Shown here piece after piece: positions 40,701 through 53,472 of a stretch of DNA of 64,000 nt. Positions within the stretch are counted from its first letter, which is position 1, and every line of letters starts with the position of its first letter. Source of the stretch: Brugia malayi (Eukaryota > Nematoda > Chromadorea > Rhabditida > Onchocercidae); NCBI RefSeq assembly GCF_000002995.4, contig NW_025062475.1, positions 5,246,528 to 5,310,527 on the forward strand, in the 5' to 3' direction. The notes beneath the pieces were generated by a model. That model saw only the letters and a program-made list of their open reading frames with translations, did no database searches and was not told where the DNA came from. Made by a program: the position numbers and the translations under genes.

Positions 40701-43196
40701 TTTTGGTTATAATCAGTTTTGAGGAGCCAAAATCTATAAATTATCAGCCAACATTTCGATGATAATGCAATCTGTTGTTGCTATCACTATTTGCTACAAA
40801 ATTTAATTTTAATAAAAAATAGGCAAAAAGACAAGTTTGGAGAGGGAAAAAGGAAATGGGAGAGAGGAGGGAAGAGAGAAAGGAAATGTGAAGAAAATGG
40901 GTGCAAGAAAAAAAGGATCGTTTTTTTCAAAAAAAAATTTTCCTTTTATTTTATTTCAGTAAAATTAAAATAAAATTATATAAAGTGAAGAAAGTTGGTA
41001 CTGTGCTTTCTTTTTTTTTTCTTGCAAAAACTGATTAGAGAAATAAGTTATCAAATTCATCAATTTAAAAAAAAATCATCTTTTTTTCGTTTTTGAAAAA
41101 AGCGAAAGAAATAAAAACTTCATTTTGTTTTTTTTTTTTTTTTTTACATTTAGAAAATGAAATGTAATTTATGCTTATTATTTAAGATAAGTGCACAAAA
41201 TATACATGAAAGTTATATAAAGCATAAGATTTCATTCGCTTTATTTTTCTATATGTTTTAATGATAACAAAAAATTGAAACCAAAAATTGGAAGGAAAGA
41301 AGGAGAGAAATACAACAACAATAATAAAATAAACAAAAAGAAAACGAGAAAAAGCGAAGGGATATAAAACTGAATTTAAGCATTGACTAAAAACTTAATT
41401 AATGAAGATAAGTGGAAGAGTTATACTTCTTTCAATAGCACTTCCAATGTTAGAAATGTGTAAATTATTATTGTAAAACCTAGATTACGTATTATATTCT
41501 TTCGCATCGATGAATTCATTGAAATATGTAAATAAATAAAATTACCAAGAAAGGAACAAAAAAAATTATTTTGATAAAAAATTAATTTCTGCAATGCACA
41601 AATGAAGAAATAAACAAACAAATGAATAAATAGATAATCGGATAAATAAATAAATAAGTAAATGAAGTGTAAAGTATTTCGTCTATTCCATGATTTTACT
41701 TAGTAATGATAATGATAAAATGAAAAAAAAAATATTGTAAAAATTAACTTATCATTTAAAAATTCCTATAATCTAAAACAGGTTTATTAACAATTGACTT
41801 GATGGTATGATCGTTATTTAGGATAAGAAATAAAATTTGATTACAAATAATTTTTAAGTAATTTTTGTATTTATTTCATAGGTTTTTTTATAAACAAATA
41901 AATAAACAAATGATATTAATAAATGAACATAAAATAAATAAACAAGTCTAAACAAAGCAAAAAAAAAACATAGACTTATGACAAAATATATATATTAATT
42001 TCATTCATCTTCAAAAACTTCACCTAACCTAAAGTCCAAGTTTTATTTATGTCAAATTAAATACCTTACCCAAGTAATATTTCTACAAAATATATTCTGC
42101 TGTAACCTATTTGCATTCATAATCAAATTAAATGATTAGAATTTACTGCTCGAAAACAAATTAAATTTATTTATATCAAAGATTCGTAAATGACAAAAAT
42201 TTTTCACACGACTAACCAATTTTTTGCTATACAATTTGAAAATTTTTATTTGTATTTTAAAATGAAATATATACCATTTCAAAATTGAGGTCTAATAATA
42301 AACAATTCGTTCGATATAAATTAATGATTTCAATGGCTAAAATCAGAAAAAAAAACTCTAATACTTCTTACAAAATATAAGAACTATTTTTCGAATGTTT
42401 TTTTTTTCTTTTCAGCTAAAAAAAAAAATAATTTTGATCTTAATATCGTCAATCTGAACAATGCTTTTGATTTATATGAATTTATATGAATTTTCTTGCA
42501 AATAATTGAAATTTTATTGCAAAGAGACAAATAACAATTTATTATTCACTGAAAAAAAAAAAAAAAAATCGCATAATTTATGATCAAATATGATTTTTAT
42601 CGAAATAAACATCGGATCAAAAAAAAAAAAAAACTAAAAAACTAAAAAACTCACAAAAAAGCAAAAATGATGAGTAATTGAGAAAAAATTCTATTTTGTT
42701 GATTTGTCGAAGAACTGAATTGAATGAAATGAAATGAAATAAAATTCAATAAAATAAAATACAATTGGTGAAGGAGGTGCATATACTGTTGTAACACTTG
42801 AACGAAGACAAGAAATGCTTCAATTTTTCAAGTACAAAACGGTGAAAAGACAGAAAAGTTGTTGAAAATTGAAAATTTTGAAATCAGAGATTCACTTCAG
42901 GAAAATATTTATGTAAAGTAGTAGTTATGTGTGGAAATTTTCCATCTAAATATGCTAAAATAAATAAAAGAAACAATTAAGTTGGATAATTTATTATTTT
43001 TATTTAGTATAATGTTTTCTTATTATCTGCAACACTTAATATTGACTATTATGATTAAATCAAGAAATTGTTAAAGATCACACTATTATTTATATCTCAA
43101 AGAAAATCAAACACGTGTAACTGAATTATTAAAGTATTTGAGTATAAATTGTTGAATTAAATTGTTTATTTATGAATGATAAAAAACGTCAAGTAC

Positions 43197-43227
43197 GTTT
43201 AATCACGTATTGGATACGTGATTAAAC
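43197..43227. repeat. Perfect 14-bp inverted repeat, 3-base loop
   Basis: The left arm GTTTAATCACGTAT and right arm ATACGTGATTAAAC are exact complements around TGG. An 8-bp palindrome ACACGTGT (E-box core CACGTG) lies about 80 bp upstream at 43111-43118. The structure could be a binding-site pair, a cruciform or a short hairpin. The arms are too short for a microRNA precursor. Confidence 0.75.
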
Positions 43228-44687
43228 ACATAGTTAGATTATTGCAATTGTAATAATGAAAGATCTGAAATGAAATCGGTTACATTTGCATTATTACTTA
43301 ATGTTACACTTTATCTTATATAGTAAATATATTGATAACTGAAGTGATAAAATTTCATATCCCAAATGGCAAAGAAAATTTTTAAAAATTCGTTCAGCAC
43401 TGAAAAGACTTAAATTTCAATTTTTGTAAACACATAAGCACACACAAAGGTAGAAAATAATTAGATCAAATTACAACTTGGTGTAGAATTTATTTTAATC
43501 TAATTTAATAATATAACTTTTCCAGTTTTAAAGCTAATAGTTATTATCATAGAATAAATATTTACTGTTAATTTTAGTTAGTTATATAAAGGAAATTAAT
43601 TTTCAGTTTCTTAAAACATTTTGTAATTTTAGAAATTTAAAATTAATCGAATTTTACTAGTGATTATTGATTGAAATTATTAAAATTATTTGTTAAATTT
43701 GAACAACTTTTCATCATAATCAGATCAAATGTGTCAGGGTAAAATTTATTTAAATTTATAAATCTATATTAAGGAAATAGATATGAGCAAGGAAACATTG
43801 GTAAATATTTAGTACAGATTTATTTATGATAAATTGGAATTGAATAAAAATAAATGATTAAAAATCAAATAAAAAGGATTTTGTTTGAAATTTAAATAAA
43901 AAGAGTTTATCCCAATCATTTCTAAGGAAAATTCTGTTCCTTTTTTCTTCAAACGTCTTGTTTAGTTGCAAGGAAAGTTTGCAAATGAAATTTTTTTATC
44001 TAAAAAATAGTTAAATTCGATATTTAGAATAGAAATTGCAAAAGATCAGGAAGAGGAAGAGAGCGAGGGTATGAGCAGGAGAAAGGAGGAAAGAAGAGAA
44101 AAAAACGAAAAAAGATTAGAGCAGATGACGAAGACTTCTTTACGTTTCTTTTTTTCTTTAGATAATTACATTGAATGAGTAAATATTATTGTAAACAAAC
44201 AATGAAACCAATAATTTCAATAAAAAAGAATTATTTAATAATTTTATAAATAAACAAAAACATAAATTGATATACAAAATATTATTGCAAATAAACAATA
44301 AAACAGTAATTTCAAGTGTATCTAAGAAATATTTGAATGAAAATTATTGTCGACTAAAAAACAAAAACGAAAAAGTATTAATGAAAAGATAAGATGAAAA
44401 AAAGAGGAAGGTTGTTTGTCTTTTTTTCCTCTTTCACTCCCTTTCTCTCTTTCTCTTTCTCTCTCTCTTCTCCAAAAGATATGATGAAAGATTTTTTTTT
44501 TTTTTTTTTTTTAAATGTGACAGTAAAGTAGTGGGTAGAGTGGAGGAAGAGGAGGAAAAGGAAGGTATCAATGGTTTCTATCCATTTATATAAATGAAAC
44601 TTTTGGCTAATGATAATGTTTAATTTGAAAGTAAAGCAAATAGAAAGGGATGAGCCAAGAAAGAAAATAGATGGAAATGAGAATAGA

Positions 44688-44727
44688 GCCAAGAAGCTAA
44701 GGCCAAGAAGCTAAAGCCAAGAAGAAG
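44688..44727. repeat. 14-bp unit repeated three times
   Basis: GCCAAGAAGCTAAG-type units occur at 44688, 44702 and 44716, the last one diverging after GCCAAGAAG. Small tandem duplication with no coding context. Confidence 0.7.
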
Positions 44728-45000
44728 AATTTAAGGAGGAAAATTTTGTTGAAAGATGATGAGTGGTGGAAATGATGTATCATCAGGTATATAATGTACA
44801 TAAAATTATCGAACTTTCTTGCTTTTATCAATCTTTATTAAAAAATTTAAAAGAGAGAGAGAGAAATAGCGAGTAAAGAGAGAGAAAAGAGAAAGAGAGA
44901 GCTGCAGTAAAGTGAAATTAATTAATATATTACTATAACAGATACTACTATTATTACTGCAACCAGAATTACTACTGCTACTACAAAACTTAGTGCTAAT

Positions 45001-45112
45001 AAGAAGGAATAAGGAGGAGGAAAAGAGAGAGAAGGAGGAGGAGGAGAAAGGGAGGAAGAGGAAGAGTGAGGGGAGAAGGAGGAAGAGATTGAGGAGAAGG
45101 AAGGAAGAAGGA
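45001..45112. repeat. Long polypurine tract
   Basis: About 110 bases, almost all purines on the plus strand (AAGGAGGAGG, GAAGAGGAAG words) with only a few T interruptions. It resembles the complement of the pyrimidine tract at 37.6-37.8 kb. Confidence 0.8.
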
Positions 45113-47354
45113 ATTTAGAAATATAATTGCATGGTTATTTAGAAGCAAACAAAAAAGGGATAAAAGTAGGTTAATGAATTTGTCAAATTGTTTTAATAGT
45201 AATTTTAAAAAAAAAATATTTTAAAGACACAGGAAAAAAGAAAAGAATGAATGAATGAATAAATTTTAAAAATTTCAAAAAAATTTTACACATTAAAATA
45301 AGAAAAATCAATAAGTAAATCTTAGTATGCATATTTTGTGCTTCGTTGTAAACATAATTCATTATGATTTCAACAATTTTAAATTTGATTTGACAAAGCT
45401 AATAAATTAATGAAATCTTTAAAAAAAATATTTTCGGCATAAAAGCTAGAATGGCCTTAAAAAAAAATTTTAAATAAAATTAAAGTGTTTATATGAATAT
45501 TTTACAAATGAACTAATTGAGGAAAGCATATGTTATCAAACGGAATTACAACTAATTTTTTTTAGAAAATAATAATCTTGTTTTATGGAAATAATGTTTG
45601 AAAATAGTTAGTCAAATTATTCATAACTGTATTTTTTATTTTTTTATTTTGATCTTTAATTAATTAAAATATTAATTAAATCAGTTATGAAGCTTAAGTA
45701 CTATTTCATTATTAAATAATAATTTTGCTATGCAAAATTATCATGGACAATAATTAATTGAAAATAGTTTGTTCCCCTTTTGAAATTATTACAATCACTG
45801 TAATATAGAATTTTTCGTTTAAAATTATTCTATTTAAAGCATAAAATTTCTTTATTTTTTTCTTGTTAGTCTTTTTAATTTAAAAAAAGGAAATTTTGTT
45901 TTTCTCAAAAAATTTCCAATCTTTAATTTTTTAAAAAATTTCAAAAAACTTTTATATTATAGATTAAACTTTTATTCAGTTATCATTTTTATTTCATTTG
46001 CAATAAAAATAAATGAAATTATAACATTTTTTTTTTTTTGGAATATCTCAAAAATTATTTAACTTTATTTTGGTGCAAGTTTTTTTCATTTTTTTATTCT
46101 ACGAAATATTTTTATTTGATCAATTTCTTCTTCTTCTATTTATATTTCACGTTATTGAGTTGCATTGCATTCTGCAGTATTTTATCTTTCTTCTTAATTT
46201 ATCACTTCATTCTTATCAAACTCTAAGTTGGAGTGAGAGTGAAAAAAAGATAAAATAACAAAGTGATAATAATAGATAAATTTCTACAATATATTTGACG
46301 TTTAATTGTTGCAAAATAAAAAACTATAAACACGAATTTTTAAATTTGAAATTAAAAATTCAATCCCAGTAAAATTGGAAACTGGCATATTGCTGCATAT
46401 GGATTTGGATTTGGTTTATTGATAAAATCATTTTTTCTCGATGAATTTTATTGAGCAAAATTTTGATAGCAGAAATTTTTTTGACAGCATGAAGGGAGAT
46501 ATTTCTGTTTATTTTAATTTGAAAAGGAAATATTTCAAAATCACATTACTACTTTTAAACAATTTTCAAAGTGATTAAAAAAATAATTTCGAACTTCATT
46601 TTTTCGCAATATGAAACTCACCAATTTTGCATTGTAAATTTATTAATGCTGTAAAAATTCCACAAAAAATACTATTTGATTAATTATGTAGAATTACCTA
46701 AGATTAGAAATTAGTTCATTCTTTTAAATATGTTAATAAAATATATTAAAAGAAATTTGATGAAAATTCCTCAACATAGTATATTATTTTTAACTTTATG
46801 CATATTTACATTAAGCATTGCTAACAGTGTTAAATAAATTATATTCGATTTTCATCCAATCCAAATCATTTTTCATTCCCGAAATAGTAGGCACAGATGC
46901 TAAACTGAAACATTAGCAAATTTTCACATTTCTTATGGATTTGGTTTATTGGTAAAATTATTTTTCCTCAAATAATTTTTAAAAGAAGAAGAAAGGAAAA
47001 AGAAAAAAAAAGCAACAAGCAAACTATATTATGCATTCAATTAATTTCATTTTAAAATAATTTTCGTCAAAAAATTTTTAGAAACGAAAACTGTCCTTTC
47101 TCTCATTTTTTAAATTTCTTTCTTAATTTTTACTGTAATAAATTTAATCATAATAATTGTTGATATATTAGCCTAATGAAATAAATTTCAAATATAAAAA
47201 TTTATTAAAAATATTTTCATATTTACCAGAAGAACATTAGCTATGTTAATAGAAGTACTTCGATTATTTAACATTTTTATCAGCTTTATTAATTAATAAA
47301 TATATTAGAAAAAGATTATGTAAATATTACTGCAAATACCTTTTAATATTCTTC

Positions 47355-47652
47355 TGAAAATTAATTGTATAAACAAAGATAATTCGTGAAAACTTTAAAT
47401 ATTTCACATGTTTCTTTTAATAGCTAATATTGTGTAATAACCATTAATCATGTAATGACAATACTTTCGATGACAGTTATTATTATCACTAACTTTACTA
47501 ATATTAATGGAAGATCAAATGCTATTACTGCAATATCATTAAGTTCATTTTGAAAAGTTTGTTAATTCTATAAACAAAGATAGTTTGCGAAGATTTTAGA
47601 TATTTCATACGTTTCTTTTAATAGTTAATATTGTGTAATACCATTAATCATG
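47355..47652. repeat. Diverged direct duplication, about 200 bp offset
   Basis: About 47355-47453 and 47551-47652 share TAAACAAAGATA, ATATTTCA, GTTTCTTTTAATAG, TAATATTGTGTAATA and CCATTAATCATG in the same order, with scattered substitutions. An old segmental duplication, not coding. Confidence 0.65.
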
Positions 47653-47670
47653 CTGATGATAATACTTAAC

Positions 47671-47671
<1 letters not shown>

Positions 47672-47740
<69 letters not shown>
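47672..47740. repeat. (ATT)n microsatellite, about 22 copies
   Basis: Uninterrupted ATT/TTA triplets over about 68 bp, the longest pure triplet array in the window. It lies directly after the duplication described above. Confidence 0.9.
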
Positions 47741-49159
47741 TTCATCGTTAATTCACTTTATTAACCATTGTTTTTTTGTTTATCATAAATATCAATCAAC
47801 GATTCAATGATGTTACTTGTCTTTTACTTTGAAATTTTAATAATCATATAAGCAAAAACATTACTTATAAAATATTCCTCATCCTTTCATTTCCCCTCTA
47901 CCTCTATCACCCTCTGCTTTTTTCTCTCTTTCTTCTTTTTCCTTAATTCATTTCATTATGAATTCATTTAATTATTGTTGCAATTTTGTCTTTTTTTCAT
48001 TATTCTCAACTAATGAAAGGAAGAAATGAAGAAATTTGTCATTTTCCAAAGTAAATCTCTCAAAAGATATTTCTTCTTCTTAAACCATTTATTTATATAT
48101 GTCTCTCCTTTATTTTTCTTTCTTTTTGCTCCATTCTTTGTTATCCTTTCAAATGAATTATGCAAAATGAATTGATATAAAAAGAGCGAGAGAGAGAGAG
48201 ACAGAGAAGAAATGTTAAATAAATAGACAAACAATAAGAATAATTACTATTCATTTGATCATTTTCATTATTATATCTCAAAAAATTCATACAATAAAAA
48301 TATCCTATCAAATAGACCGACTATTTATAATAAATTTTATTAACATAATAAAAGATTGCTTCAACACCAAGGATGAAGAATATAAAAAGTAAATAAAAAT
48401 TAAAAATAAATGAAAGTTTTTTTTTTTTTTTTTTTCTTAGACAAACAGTAATTACCATTCATTTGACTATTTCTGAATTAAAAGATTTATATTTACTCAA
48501 TAAACAAAGGAAGTAAAATGAAAAGGAAGAAATATTCGCTGAATGATAACAGTAAGAAAAGAGGAAAAAGAAAACTAGAAAATGAGTTGCTTGATTTTAT
48601 TGAATATATAAAATGTTTTCCTTGAAATGAGTTAAGAAATTTGTTCAATTAAATTAAAAGTGATTCAATACGATGCAACTTTATAAATGAATTGTAATAA
48701 ATGTTTTAATTAGTATAATTATTTTTATGTAATTTATATAATTGTAACAATATAGATTTACTATATATCATCATTAGTTAAATAATTAATTAAGATATAA
48801 ATTAACTGATATTTGGTATGTAATATAATTCAAAGATATTCCAAAACTTATTAATCCAAATATTTTATGCAAAAAAAAAGGAAAAAAAAGGTTAAATCAT
48901 TTTTTGACTTAAATGTCAGATGAAAAAATAAGTAATGTTTAGAAATGAAAAATTATTGATTAATATTGTAAAAAGTTTCCAAAAATAGATGTATAAATTA
49001 TGCTATTACAATTTTTGGAAATATTAATTTAAATTAAATTGTATTACAAAATATTTAAAATAATTTCCATAATAAATAGAATTTATCGAATTTACTGCAA
49101 AATAACAAATTACACTAATCGATTAAATTAATGAAGTAAAAATTTAAACGAAAAAAAAT

Positions 49160-49444
49160 ATGGTGTGTTTTCCATATGTAATTTTTGGTGAGAATGTAAC
49201 GATGGTTAAATCATCAAAACAAGTTCATCACTTTTCAATTTATCAAATTTTAAACTTTCATTTCACACTTGAAAATGTTAGCTGCTTTTTATTCACGCAT
49301 AATCCTTCATCGAGATGGAGCACAAAATGCATTCGTTCAACAAACATAAATTATAACAACTGTTTCTTTCCAAAAAAAAAAAAAAAAGAGAGAAAAAAGA
49401 AAGAAAAAGATAGAAAGGTAAGAGTTTGTGCTTATGCGAATTAA
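49160..49444 (+). other. Isolated 94-codon open frame, doubtful
   Basis: ATG at 49160. The first 70 codons are of ordinary complexity (GENVTMVKSSKQVHHFSIYQ, HNPSSRWSTKCIRSTN); the rest is Lys/Glu repeat translated from A/G-rich DNA. There is no hydrophobic signal, recognised domain or splice context. A second short frame from an ATG at 49275 overlaps it. It may be chance. Confidence 0.12.
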
Positions 49445-52400
49445 TTAGTATAATTATTTGAAGCTAATACTTTTGCACCAAAAACGAAAAAAATAAAAAA
49501 AAGAGCAATTATTTCAGAAATTGAACAACTGTTCACTTTGAAATTAATCTAATTTCTCAGTAAATTTAATTCTTAAATTCGTAGATGATCAAAACATTTT
49601 TTTTTCTTTTCTTTGAAATTTGACTTGATTTAAAAATTAATTAAAAAATCATGTAAAGAAAATACTATGGATTTCCCCTCTTTTTTTTTGACATAACAGA
49701 AATAAGTGTTGTTTATGTAATGAATTTTGATTCATTAAAGGTCAGGTAACGTCATGCTTCAAAAAAAATTAATTAATTAATTAATTAAATGAACCAATAA
49801 ATTGTAAAGAGAGAAATTAATTCGGCCTCATTAAGAAATCATTAATTAAAGGAAATATTATTTCAATGAGAGACAAAATAGAACAAATTGAGATGTGCAG
49901 TTTGACGTTAAACAGCAAACGTAAAAAATTTTTTTGTGCTTTCTGTTTTTTACCGTTACATTTTGTTAATTAACGACCTTTTGCAAAATAAGAACAACGG
50001 TTTAAAGTACACTGTGACAATCAACCGAACTTTTAAATAAACTAAAAAAGGTATTAAATTTTAAATAAGATTAAGAAAATATTTAAGAAGAAAGCAAAAC
50101 GAAATTTAATAATGTTATCATCTATCACTTGATAAGAAAATAGAAGAGAAATCAAAAATATACAAATTATATTTATATTTTTTTTCCTTTTACGAAAATG
50201 TAAATAAGAAAAAAAAAGGGAGAGAGAGTAATAGTATATTGAGGAAATGAGAAAAAATGATAAGATTTTTGGGATGAAATAATGTAAGCAATAGAATTGA
50301 TCGTACCAGTAAATTAGACTATTGCCAGATGTAAGGTAAAAATATTTAAACTGATTCAATAATATACTACAAATATTTCATGAAATTATTTTGCACTTAC
50401 TGGGATTACTCTGAAATTTAAATAATGAACAAATAAATTACAGCATAACAAAAATTCGAATATTTTTATAAGAAAAAAGAACAAAAATTGTATAAAAAAT
50501 TTTTGTGCTTAAGGTAAGTAATATTAGCCTAATATAGTAACAAAATTATATAAATTCCAACTTTTTTAACATACAATGAGTCAAATTCTTATTATTTAAT
50601 TTTTTTATAGCGTTTTTTTTTTCGTTTTTTGCGAAGATTGAATGATTATAACATTAATTATTTATTTAATATTCAATCATTTTTCATGCATACATATTTC
50701 TTAAACAATTATATTTAAAATTTTTATGCAATTTTATAATATATCAAATTATCTCTGAATATATCAATTTTTTATTATTCGCATTGCAAAAGGAGAAAAA
50801 TGAGTATAAAATTTTTTGAAATTAGTTACGCTTAATTTATTTAATAAACATGTATTAATGATAATTAAAATTAATCGTATTAATTAATAAAATTGAAATT
50901 TATTAAACATATATATTAATCATATCAAATTTTCATTAATCTTATCGTTAAAAATAGAATTTGAAAGAATGATTTGCTTGATAATTTTACACTTAATAAA
51001 TGAATGACTGATTATTTTTGTAATTTATCTCTTGCAACTTACAATTTTGCTGCGAAAAAGAATTTGTAAAGTTAAATGACATTGTCATATCAGTACAATT
51101 CATTTCATTCCGAATTCTTTTATTATACAACCACTGATTAAATGATATGATAATGATACGTTTCCTTTTTTTATTCGCTTTTTTCTTGTATGCATGTAAT
51201 GTCACATTGTAAATAATTACATGAAAATGTTAAAGGTAATAGATTGAAACCAAGGATTATTATTACTTTTTCTTTCAAGATTTTTCCATTTTTTTTTTTT
51301 TTTTTTGTTACTGTTGTTGTACCAATTTATTGAGATAAAATAAATGTTAATTTTAGAATATAAGGTGAAAGTAATTTTATTAAACTATTAGTAATTTAAT
51401 AATTAATAATGAGAAACTAATTAATTCTATGAAATTAATTTCGAGAAATATATTAATGGAAAAGACAACAATTTCTCCAAATTATTTCAGAACTTTTCGT
51501 GTTATTATATATATTAATTTAAATAACATTTTTAGCAAGAAAAAATTGTTTGAATTATTTAATATTTTTTGTTGTCTCATTCTATTAAAATATTCAGCAA
51601 ATTTTATTAAAATATGATAATTAATAAAATTGTTTGAAGTTAGTTGATTTGCACTGATTTACTTTCGAACTTTTTTTAACTATTAATTATTAAATTTAAC
51701 CTTTTTAACTACTATTTGCTAGATTTTTTACAATTTTTTAAACTACTATATTAGTTATAACATTTAACAAATTTCATGATGCAAATTAATAATTTAATAG
51801 AAATGTCTTAAACTAATTTTAATACATTTAAACAATTTTATGTGTTGAATATTAAATTATAAATTAATTTAATAGAAATATTTGCAGTAAAAAAAAAGGG
51901 AAGAAATTTGCTCTTAATTTATTTGAAATGTACCATAGTGTGATGTAAAGTTTAATTTCGAAACAATTTTAATAGATCAAAAATGAATTCTTTCCATCGT
52001 ATCAACCAAACAACAAAGTCTCTTACACCTAATTCATTTCACATTCTAACGAGCAAAAGTTATTGCCACATTAACAATGAATTGGTAATGTTAATTAAAA
52101 AATGCTCTCTCTCTCTTCTTTCCCTTTCTTTCTCTTCTTTTCTGTTATTTCATTATTTGTCAAATACTTATTGAGTTAATTTCATCAATATCATTTTTTC
52201 TCGCTTACAGTTTTTTCTTTAAATTATTTTATTTCAAAAATTTTCTCTCTAAAATTCTAATTTAATCAAACATTCATTGTAAGTAACAATTCATTAATTA
52301 TTATTTCAGAATGAATTAAATTTTTTCAATAATTTATCTATTGGAAGAAAAATTTTCTGCATGTAATATAATTTTCAGTTTTCAGTTTATGCACAATTAA

Positions 52401-53384
52401 AACTTTCCTACAAAATTGGATGGAATAATAAAATACGATTTTAGCACAAAATAAATAATGGAAATAATAAATTAATAAAATTGCTTTTTCTTTTTTGGTA
52501 TTTAAATTTTAACTGATCATTGCTCTTTCCTTTTCGAATGCAAAAGCATCACAGAAGGGAGAGAGAGTGGGAGAGAAAATTGTAGAAGAAAAAATGTGCA
52601 AACGAAATTATTCCATTTGAGAGAGTATCGTTTAATATTTAATTGTTCAATTAGATTAGACAAATATAATATGTAATGGAAAGAGAGTGAGAGAGAGGGA
52701 AGGAGAGAGAAGCAAAGAGGAAAATGGATGTTTAAAAAGACAAAAATTTTGCGGCGAAATAGTATTTGTTTAACAACTTTAATCATCACTGTAAAATAGC
52801 AGTGAAAAGGAAAACCTAAAATGATTTTTGTGCTTACCGTAAATATTTGCAATGAAATAATGAAGAAAATAGTATTTGGGAAGAGGTGGAGGAGAATGGA
52901 AAAGAAAATGAGGAAAATATATTTTTTAAACAATCATAACAAATGATAGTTAACATTTGCGCTTTGTTTACTAATTTTTATTCCGAATATTTGACCTTAT
53001 TTCTTCTCTTTTTTCTCTCTCTTTTCTGTTTTTCCTTTTTTAATTTCTTCTTTTTTTTTTTTTTTTTCTTGCAATTAATTTATTCAAATTCATCAAAAAT
53101 ATTTAAGTAGTGCTAATATTCGTTTTTTTCAAAATTTTTTAAGTTTTTTTGCAAAGTTTTTCCCCTGTCAACGAAAATTTTACGCAGAAATGTTTTACTA
53201 CATTTTGGTATTTCATATCATTTAATCAGAATTTGATTTTACATTTAGTTCATTTATTTTTTTATTTTTTTGAGATATGCAGAAAAATGTTATTTGGATA
53301 TTTTTTGTAAAATTAAAAACTTCAACTTTTGCTTTTATGCTTAATAAAATTTAATTGTTGCTTTAAACATTTAAGCTAATCACA
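49445..53384. other. AT-rich region upstream of GDH, no gene seen
   Basis: Homopolymers, (AATT) runs and CT/GA patches (for example about 52,100-52,140 and 52,555-52,720). The GDH promoter should lie in the right-hand part, but no distinctive element was identified. Confidence 0.5.
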
Positions 53385-53396
53385 CTTTTTTTTCAG
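53385..53396 (+). promoter_or_regulatory. Putative trans-splice acceptor of GDH gene
   Basis: CTTTTTTTTCAG is followed by a 76-nt leader to the ATG at 53473. No cis-spliced coding exon is visible upstream, so it is read as a spliced-leader site. A hidden 5' exon carrying a longer targeting peptide is the alternative. Confidence 0.5.
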
Positions 53397-53472
53397 TTAA
53401 ACAGACGAGAAATTAAGTAAGATAATCAGAATAATTTTGCAGTAAAAGAAGAAAGAAAATATTTATTCAAAA

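Larger units (their letters stand above)
31780..43190. other. Gene-poor AT-rich region
   Basis: No gene assembled. Local exceptions (a CpG-rich patch, a short exon-like frame and a pyrimidine tract) have their own entries. A 66-codon open frame at 33520-33720 ends at a strong donor (GA|GTAAGT) and follows an acceptor-like TTCATATAG. It could be a non-coding exon, but its composition matches background. Confidence 0.5.
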
